The notes under the pieces are model-generated. The model saw only the letters and a list, made by a program, of their open reading frames with translations, searched no databases and was not told the DNA's origin. Positions 57,500-64,000 of a DNA stretch of 64,000 bases are shown piece after piece (position 1 is the first letter of the stretch; each line of letters starts with the position of its first letter). This DNA comes from Euborellia annulipes (lineage: Eukaryota; Arthropoda; Insecta; Dermaptera; Anisolabididae). Where the stretch lies: contig JAKCPI010027364.1 in NCBI GenBank assembly GCA_023213315.1, forward strand, positions 53,165 to 117,164, in the 5' to 3' direction. A program made the translations under genes and the position numbers.

Positions 57500-58070
57500 A
57501 AAAAAATATGGTGTGACTGGTCACACTAGATTTTTTTGTGTCGAGATATATTTAATTTCCGTTGATACTTATATTAAAATTCAAGATGTAAAATTTATAA
57601 ACAGGAAAATATTTATATTTTGTTACCATAGCAACCATTTCGCCTATCTTTTCTATGTAGTACAAGAGTAAAGTGGTCTTCATAAGATTTCAATGGCAAA
57701 ATAAGAATAAAGAGCATCTAAAAAATAATTTATTTTTGAATTTTAATCAAAATCGTTCAGAGCGAATTTTGATAAAATCATCAGTAAAGTACTAGTAGGC
57801 CTACTCTTTGGCCGATTTTGTTCAAAAGCTTCATTGTCCCAGGGGTACCTAACTTAAATATAAAATTTCAACCTCCTAGCTCTTTTCGTTCTTGAGATAT
57901 TTTGTTCACAGACACACAGACAGACCAATTTGCGGGACCCACCTTTTTGGATTCAGGGGACCCGAAATATTAGTATATTCATCAAAATCTCGACATTGAA
58001 TTTTTGACTTAAAACCAATACTTTATATATATTAACATATACCTATATAAGAGGTAAGAGAAAGTAAAAA
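57500..58070 (+). repeat. Family C repeat, forward copy
   Basis: Nearly complete, with a deleted 5' hairpin loop (GTGTGACTGGTCACACTAG), the GTTACCATAGCAACCATT and AAAGTACTAGTAGG landmarks, ACAGACACACAGACAGACC, and the tail ending GAGAAAGTAAAAAA. Confidence 0.8.
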
Positions 58071-58624
58071 ATCACAATTTTAATAACATTTTTCAGACCA
58101 AGAGGTCTGAAAACTACAGTATTCACAAATTAAGGAATATTTATTAGAATAAATTCAAATACTATCCTTGGATTTTGATTAATATTTAAATTTTATAGCT
58201 CTCAGAATATTTGACTTTCTGATATTTGACCATTATTATTAATTTTCTAATTGTTTTCACTTAATATTATGTTTCTGTCACTTCTCTAATCTCATCTTCT
58301 TGGAGTTAAATCCGATCTATTTAATTTCCGTTGACACTGGATAGACTTAAGTTTTAACGTAAATAGATTATTTATCTTAATTGAGTTAGGAAAACCAAAA
58401 GCGAACCAAGAATCACAAAACATGACATTTAGATATTTATTCATGTTCTTAAATATAAATACCGTTAGCCCGTGACTAACCGATCGATTAAAACAACAGA
58501 GATGATTAATATTTAGTTTTTATTATTAAACATGTAAAACATTTTAAAAAATGTTGCTACATTTGATTAGATACAATCAGATCTCCCCTCTTCTCAGAAA
58601 TTCAAAAAAAAAAAAAAATAATTA
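58071..58624. other. No feature seen
   Basis: AT-rich sequence without recognised features. Confidence 0.5.
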
Positions 58625-58750
58625 ATGAGATGTAGTCAGCCAAGAAAAAATACCAACGTAAGTAACAATTGTTATACCCGAGGAAGAGCTCAATTAGCGC
58701 TCGAAACCTCTAAATTCTATTTTTTTTATTTTTCTTGACTGACTTCATCC
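58625..58750. repeat. Palindromic repeat with GAGGAAGAGC...GCTCGAAAC module
   Basis: Outer arms GAGATGTAGTCAGCCAAGAA and its complement. The centre (58679-58707, +) has a GAGC/GCTC hairpin immediately before GAAAC. Confidence 0.72.
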
Positions 58751-59832
58751 CATGTACCCAACTCCAGTCGGTATAGAAATTGTAGATTTCAATGAATAAT
58801 TAAAATATATAGAGAGTAAAATAATGTTAAAATTTTAAACGCTATTAGAAATTTGTTAGTAAAAATATTTTAGTTTTTAAATTTTTTTTCATTTGGGGGA
58901 CGGAGTGGGGTGGGAGCATCCACCCGTATAGTTCAAACCCCACTCTGAAAAAAATATTTTCTGGTTACGATGACAGATACAATAATAGATCTACTAACTA
59001 TGAATAAAACATGATATTTAATATTGAATATTTTTATAATTTAAATAATAATAATAAAAATAATTCCCTCAGACATCAGGCATCTTGTTAAGGGAAGGGG
59101 GGGATCAGTAGGACGACGAGGGTGGGGGTATGCAATTAATATAAACATAGATTATTCATTATTTATTTAAATAAAAAAAAAAATTAAATTAATGTAGTGA
59201 ATCTACAGAAAATTCACAATTGCAAAAATATATATTTGTTTTTAATAGACAGAAAATTTTAATGACAAGACAGGTGGGAGCATCCCCCCTCCCTTATGTC
59301 CATGAATAATTCAGTTTCTTTTATGTCTTTACTTTTTTTTATTAAATTAATTTTTACTTTCTCTTTTACTTTCTTTTACCTATATTCTGAATATATTAAT
59401 ATAATATGTTTTATTAAAGCATATGGAAGTAAGGCGATTAATTTTCAAAGGGATTGTGTCGGGTTTAGCAGTTATTATGATGTGTTGTTTTGTTTTTAGG
59501 GAAATGATTGGAGATATTTTGATAAATATTTATTATTATTCAACATATATTTTGAATATCTAAATATAGGCCCTACACATTTTCTTTGATAATTTTTATG
59601 GCAACTTTTTTTTAGAATTTTTTGTCAACATTTTGATGTATTTTCACCTGGACATTTTTGTGAGTGAATTGATAATATTTTTGTTTAATAACTATTTTTT
59701 GTAATACTTTGCTATATTTTTAGAATTCGCTGAGGATGATATCATTACATTGATATTGAAATATTCGCATTAAATAAATGTAATAAGGTGAATTGTTTTT
59801 GGCTATTGTCTATTTTTTATTAATAAATATAG
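58751..59832. other. No gene seen
   Basis: AT-rich. A CTGAGGATGATATCA...TGATATTGAAAT module with a strong hairpin is at 59730-59762 (+). A family C-like tail fragment is near 59353-59400. Confidence 0.55.
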
Positions 59833-60590
59833 AGATTCATGTCAAAATATTTGAGGTTGAGATTTTGATGGAAATACACGTTTTGAGGTCGAGTGAGTTC
59901 AAAAAAGTGGGTCCCACAAAATTGTCTGTCTGTTAACAAAATATATCAAAAACGAAAACAGCTAGGAGGTTGAAATTAGATATTTAATTGGTAGGTACCC
60001 CCTGGAACGTAACACGAAGCTTTTGAACAAAATCGTACAGAAAAGTACTACTTCTTTACTAATGTACTTTTTAAGTTTTTTTTACCAAAAATTGATTATA
60101 AATAAATTCATAAATCAATTATTTTTAGTTCCTCTTTAAAATGTATATTCTTATTTTGCCTTCAAAATTGTTTGAACCACACTTTACTATAATTGCAATA
60201 GGAACAAAATATAAATTGAATAATGCAGATTTTATAACTGGAATAGTTGATGAGTAAGTAAAAAGAATAGCAGCTATCGTATCTTTCATTTTTTAAGGCT
60301 CACTCGACTGACTTTTCGGCCTTGTCAGCCCACAAGCTATGAAGATAGTCTTAACCAAGACTGAAACGTCAGTCTAGTAGGCCTTAATAAATGAAATATA
60401 CAGTATAACAGCTTCTTTTTACTTACTCAACAAAATATAAATATTTTCCTTTGTTTATAAATTTTTTATCTTTAATTCAAATAGAAACTATATGACAATT
60501 CAAAAAATATAGTGTAACAAACACATAACTTTCAATTAACAAGGGTAGGAGAAAGTTGTATGCTGTGCAACTATCACACCAGATTTTTGA
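59833..60590 (-). repeat. Family C repeat, reverse copy split by a palindromic repeat
   Basis: Tail and interior at 59833-60205, hairpin end at about 60430-60590. The palindrome at 60235-60430 separates them. Confidence 0.75.
60235..60430. repeat. Palindromic repeat with AGTCTTAACCAAGACTGAAACG module
   Basis: Outer arms GTTGATGAGTAAGTAAAAAG and its complement, with AGCAGCT and ATTTCATT blocks inside. The centre (60337-60367, +) has a perfect 6-bp hairpin AGTCTT/AAGACT before GAAACG. Same overall design as 10131-11391. Confidence 0.78.
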
Positions 60591-61060
60591 ATTTCTTTTT
60601 TATATTTGAATACAAAAATTATTTTATTTTGAGAACTTTTTAGCTACGTTTATATACTTCTTTCTCTTCCCCTCTGAACCGTCTAGATATATCCTTCTAT
60701 GTTGTACCAAAATTTATAATAAATATAAACATACCAATACGCTCTAATTACATTTTTGCGTGTCTTTACTTACTTGTTAGTTAGTTTTTATTGACTTATT
60801 TTTCAAAATTAGAACTTTAAAACTTCTAAACCAGAATTAGAGGTAACACTAATCGGTCATATTTATTTTGAATTTAAAAATAAAATAATATTTTATTAAA
60901 TAACGTATAAATGTATGTATTTATTTTTTAATTTTTTATTGGAATTTTTAAAAAATAATATCAAATATATCTATTCTAAGTATATAAGTTTAATGATATG
61001 TCTTTATATAATTCTAATTAAAATATCCCACGTGAAGCTTTTTAGGCATTTTTTTAAATA
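60591..61060. other. No feature seen
   Basis: AT-rich sequence without recognised features. Confidence 0.5.
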
Positions 61061-61184
61061 TCATCATACTAAAATATAAAGAGCTAGCCACTGACTTCCG
61101 TTATGTTCCTGTTTACCACTCTCTCTCTCGCCGATTGGCCAGAGACAGAGGAAGTTAAGACAGTGTGGGAAATTTAAAACTTTA

Positions 61185-61300
61185 GGCCTTCGACAAGCAA
61201 TTACAAAATTTCCAAACAGTGAGCAAGAATAAATTTGATGCATTTGCTCGCTGAATGCGAGCAAGGGGGTCCAGGGGGCGCATAAGTTTAAGTAAGTTGA
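61185..61300 (-). repeat. Fragment shared with 51960-52045
   Basis: AGCAAGAATAAATTTGATGC and GAGCAAGGGGGTCCAGGGGG match, inverted, a block at 51960-52045. The G/C-rich part also resembles the end region of the hAT at 45925-46891. Confidence 0.5.
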
Positions 61301-61820
61301 TAAGAATTTATAACATGCACCCAGGTAGGCCAATAATAGTAAATGTAAAAAAAAATGTATTTAAAATTTTAAGACGTTTAAACATTTATTGATTACATAC
61401 GAATTAAAAAAAAAAACTACATCTCTGCTATAATTTAAATTTCATTTGGTAAACCACACCAAACAAATAATTGAGCTAGAAAATCAAATATTTTCAATAA
61501 ATGTTCAATTATTTGACCAACCCCGAATGCAAAGTCATTCAAATTAAGGACTCTATTAGAACGCGGGTTAGAATTATTACTTTTTTTGTGTATCTATCTT
61601 TTTATAATTTTGTTATCGTTATCTCTCTTATTATCATAGTAACATTTCAGCTTTCTACGTAGTGTTCAGTAGGGGGAAGGGGGCTAAAAAAGGCACGCCA
61701 CCAAATCATTACACATTATAGGTATAAAATTTGAACGTTTGGTCCTCATCAAAATATCTGCGTTAGATAATGAAAAAAAAATCACCGATCTATATAATTA
61801 ATAATTATTTTACATATAAT

Positions 61821-62050
61821 CTTGCTCAGGGACATCTTGTGGGTACGTGCCCGAGTGGGAGCTGCCCGAGCTGGAACAGGCAGTCTTTCTGATCTTTATT
61901 TCCTTCTATATTTTCAACAGGCGTTAGACTTGCGACTTGTTTTATCCTTCCCGATCGCAAAAACACATGATAGGGGGAAATGGAGGGAATGAGTGAGGTC
62001 CTTACTATCTGTAACAGCCAAAAGTATCCGCTCAAGCAGTGCACCCTATC
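61821..62050. other. Unidentified GC-richer, exon-like island
   Basis: About 230 bp of near-balanced base composition. On the + strand TATTTTCAACAG|GCG at 61920 looks like an acceptor and CTATCG|GTGAGAG at about 62049 like a donor. On the minus strand a 72-codon frame starts at 62044 (MHCLSGYFWLLQIVRTSLIP). Nothing matches a family I know. Confidence 0.3.
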
Positions 62051-62344
62051 GGTGAGAGAATTTGATTGTCACTTGCATATTGAAAGGTATATTTTAATTT
62101 TGTTTGTTTTTGTCAGGCGTTGATAATTAGATACAATTAATAGGTGATGATGAGAAATTATTAATTTTTGTATTATTTTTCTTCACCAAATTTTGTAACC
62201 TCAACCTTTCCTATACAAGGGAGTTAACTTTTAAAAAGGTGCTCAAGAAATAATTTAAGTTGGATTGATTGTAAATGGCCGTAAGGAAGAAAATAATGAA
62301 AATTAGATAATTTAAGCATTTAATTAAATTCCCGATACCAAGTG

Positions 62345-62440
62345 GGAGCGGTTATAAAGGAATGTGAATTCTTATTGTTGTAATCGAAGGTCTGGATAGA
62401 CTGGAGATCCCGGGTTCAATTACCATCAATATAAATCTCA
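62345..62440 (+). repeat. Possible tRNA-derived SINE head
   Basis: AAGGTCTGGATAGACTGGAG is followed by a B-box-like GGGTTCAATTACC. The A box is not clear. Confidence 0.35.
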
Positions 62441-62479
62441 CATTTAATTAGTCAAATTATTTCGAATGAATAATGTAGA

Positions 62480-62815
62480 GAATATTGGATTAGGTTTTTT
62501 TTTCGATTTTCTCAAAATTCGCTCTAACGATTTTGAATAAAAAAATGTACATCTTATTCGTTATCAAAATTGTTTGAAGCGCACTTTACTCTTGTATTGA
62601 ACTTCATAGAAAAAATAGTATAAATGGTTACCATGGTAACAAAATATAAACATTATATTTTTCTGTTGATAAATTTTACATTTTGAATTCTCATGTACCG
62701 TACTGTCGGAAACTAAATATATTGACACAAAAAATCCGGGGTATCAAGCACAGAACACAACTTTCATGTACCTAAGTTGAGTGCTGTGCGACCTGTCACA
62801 TCAGATTTTTCTTGT
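62480..62815 (-). repeat. Family C repeat, reverse 5' half
   Basis: Interior from TTCTCAAAATTCGCTCTAAC through GGTTACCATGGTAAC to the 5' hairpin. The 3' part is missing. Confidence 0.75.
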
Positions 62816-63189
62816 TAACTAAAGTTATTCCTTAGATTTTTAGAAAATAAAGTAACACTTTTATAAATTTATTAGATATAAATATTATTTAACAATATCA
62901 AAGAAATTAGTAAAGTTTTATCCTTCATCTCCCCATCTGGTACTTTTACATTAATAAGAATTTCTCTCTTCATTTATATTTAATTTATAGCTTTCGTTTG
63001 TAAATTGCCAATCCTTTAGTTTAATTAAGAGAGAAGTTTGAGTTTAATCAAACTGATTTAATCTAATCTGTTTTCGATCCCTAGTTTAGAAGCTTAATAA
63101 GCATTCAATCTTTACTTCAAAACAATAATATATGTAATAAATAAAAACTTCAAATTTAAAACTAAGGTGCTATGGGAAACTCGACACAA

Positions 63190-63260
63190 AAAATCTTGTC
63201 TGTTAGCACAACTCTTACCTTCGGTAATCGAAAGTTGTGTGCAGTCATATCATAATTTTT
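63190..63260 (+). repeat. Family C 5' hairpin, solo
   Basis: Only the terminal hairpin is present: CACAACTCTTACCTTCGGTAATCGAAAGTTGTG with flanks, seen here as CAACTCTTACCTTCGG and GAAAGTTGTG. Confidence 0.65.
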
Positions 63261-64000
63261 TTTTAAAGTTTTATTATAAATTCAAATAAGAATGTTTTTT
63301 TAATTGATTATTACAATTAATATGACATTCTTAAATTTCATTACTCTCCTTTTTGTGGTCGTTTAATTTTAATTTAAGACTGATTTAGACATTTTGTTAA
63401 AATAAACTACAATTTTTCATTTCATCTAATTTTAATGTCCAATAATATTAGATTAATGACTTGTTTAGAGATAATTTATGAAGCCAAATTAATCCAAAAT
63501 TATTTTATTTTTATATTGTAATAATATTGATTAACCACGTAATTCAGATTGAATGTCTCTTTATAATTTTTTTTTACTGACCCTTGAACTTCAAATAATG
63601 TACTAACATATATAGAAAAACAACAAACAGACAAAAATCAATTTTTTTTTTCTAAATATCAATTTCAGTCTATAATTCATATAATTTAAGATGTAGGAGG
63701 TCAGTGAGGCCAATATTCAATCTATAAAACGAAGATAGCGTGAAAAGTTCTTGCCCTTACAGAGCAATGCTATGCCAGGTATTTTGATAAGGTAACTCTT
63801 GTCTTGTCCTTGACTGACTGATCTGACAACCTGTTAGAATTTATTTGATAATATGTTGAATTTGACGCAATGGAAAAATTGAATTTGATTTTGTTTGTTT
63901 GCTAAACTCCGAGAGGAGCCTCAATAATCTTTGAAAAATAAATCAATTAAAAAGTTTAAAAAATTACCAAAGGAAATAAATATTTGATTAGCATCAAGAT
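63261..64000. other. No feature seen
   Basis: AT-rich sequence to the end of the window. A small mixed-composition patch at 63700-63785 was not identified. Confidence 0.5.

Noticed and set aside
59296..59499. 67-codon + strand frame with hydrophobic stretch
   Set aside because: The hydrophobicity reflects T-rich DNA and part of it is a family C-like tail.

Overview
The window is AT-rich eukaryotic DNA, and its only clear host gene is the 5' part of a voltage-gated sodium channel alpha-subunit gene, the arthropod para orthologue, on the minus strand. Eight coding exons can be placed by splice sites, phase and protein similarity: 34281-34427 (start codon), 18036-18068 (33-nt optional microexon), 16523-16678, 12181-12386, 5848-5976, 2669-2760, 264-476 and 129-189. 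They encode the cytoplasmic N-terminus and domain I from S1 to the extracellular loop before the pore; the rest lies beyond base 1. Exon sizes 129, 92 and 213 nt and the encoded residues match arthropod para genes, so the source is an arthropod, perhaps a crustacean. Species is not determined.

The introns (74 nt to over 16 kb) and the roughly 29 kb upstream of the start codon are crowded with transposable elements. Many can be delimited by target-site duplications: at least twelve short hAT-type elements with 8-bp duplications, several TA-flanked Tc1/mariner-type MITEs, a rearranged mariner with a transposase fragment, a PIF/Harbinger element (TTA duplication) with a broken transposase, tRNA-derived SINEs, large foldback elements, and an unclassified repeat called family C here, present in about 20 pieces. 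Nesting is common: at 45640-47086 one hAT holds a palindromic repeat that holds another hAT that holds a family C piece.

Layout. 1-12 kb: exons of domain I with palindromic repeats, MITEs and an alternating-inverted satellite. 12-35 kb: the N-terminal exons in long introns carrying family C, foldbacks, a tandem duplication and a mariner/MITE cluster. 34.3-34.6 kb: GC-rich first coding exon with 5' UTR and an upstream ORF; a branch-point and acceptor signal imply a further non-coding exon upstream. 35-64 kb: intergenic or 5' region with Harbinger, hAT and family C copies, a CpG-rich promoter candidate at 41.7 kb, a candidate 50-nt non-coding exon at 53.9 kb, and a decayed spliced Myb/SANT-like gene at about 56 kb.

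The most unusual signal is a short module found at least 18 times in otherwise different, mostly palindromic repeats: CTGANGA, a short hairpin, then GAAAC or GAAAT. It resembles the hammerhead-ribozyme core known from Penelope-like retroelements, although most copies have one extra base after CTGANGA and no reverse transcriptase is seen.
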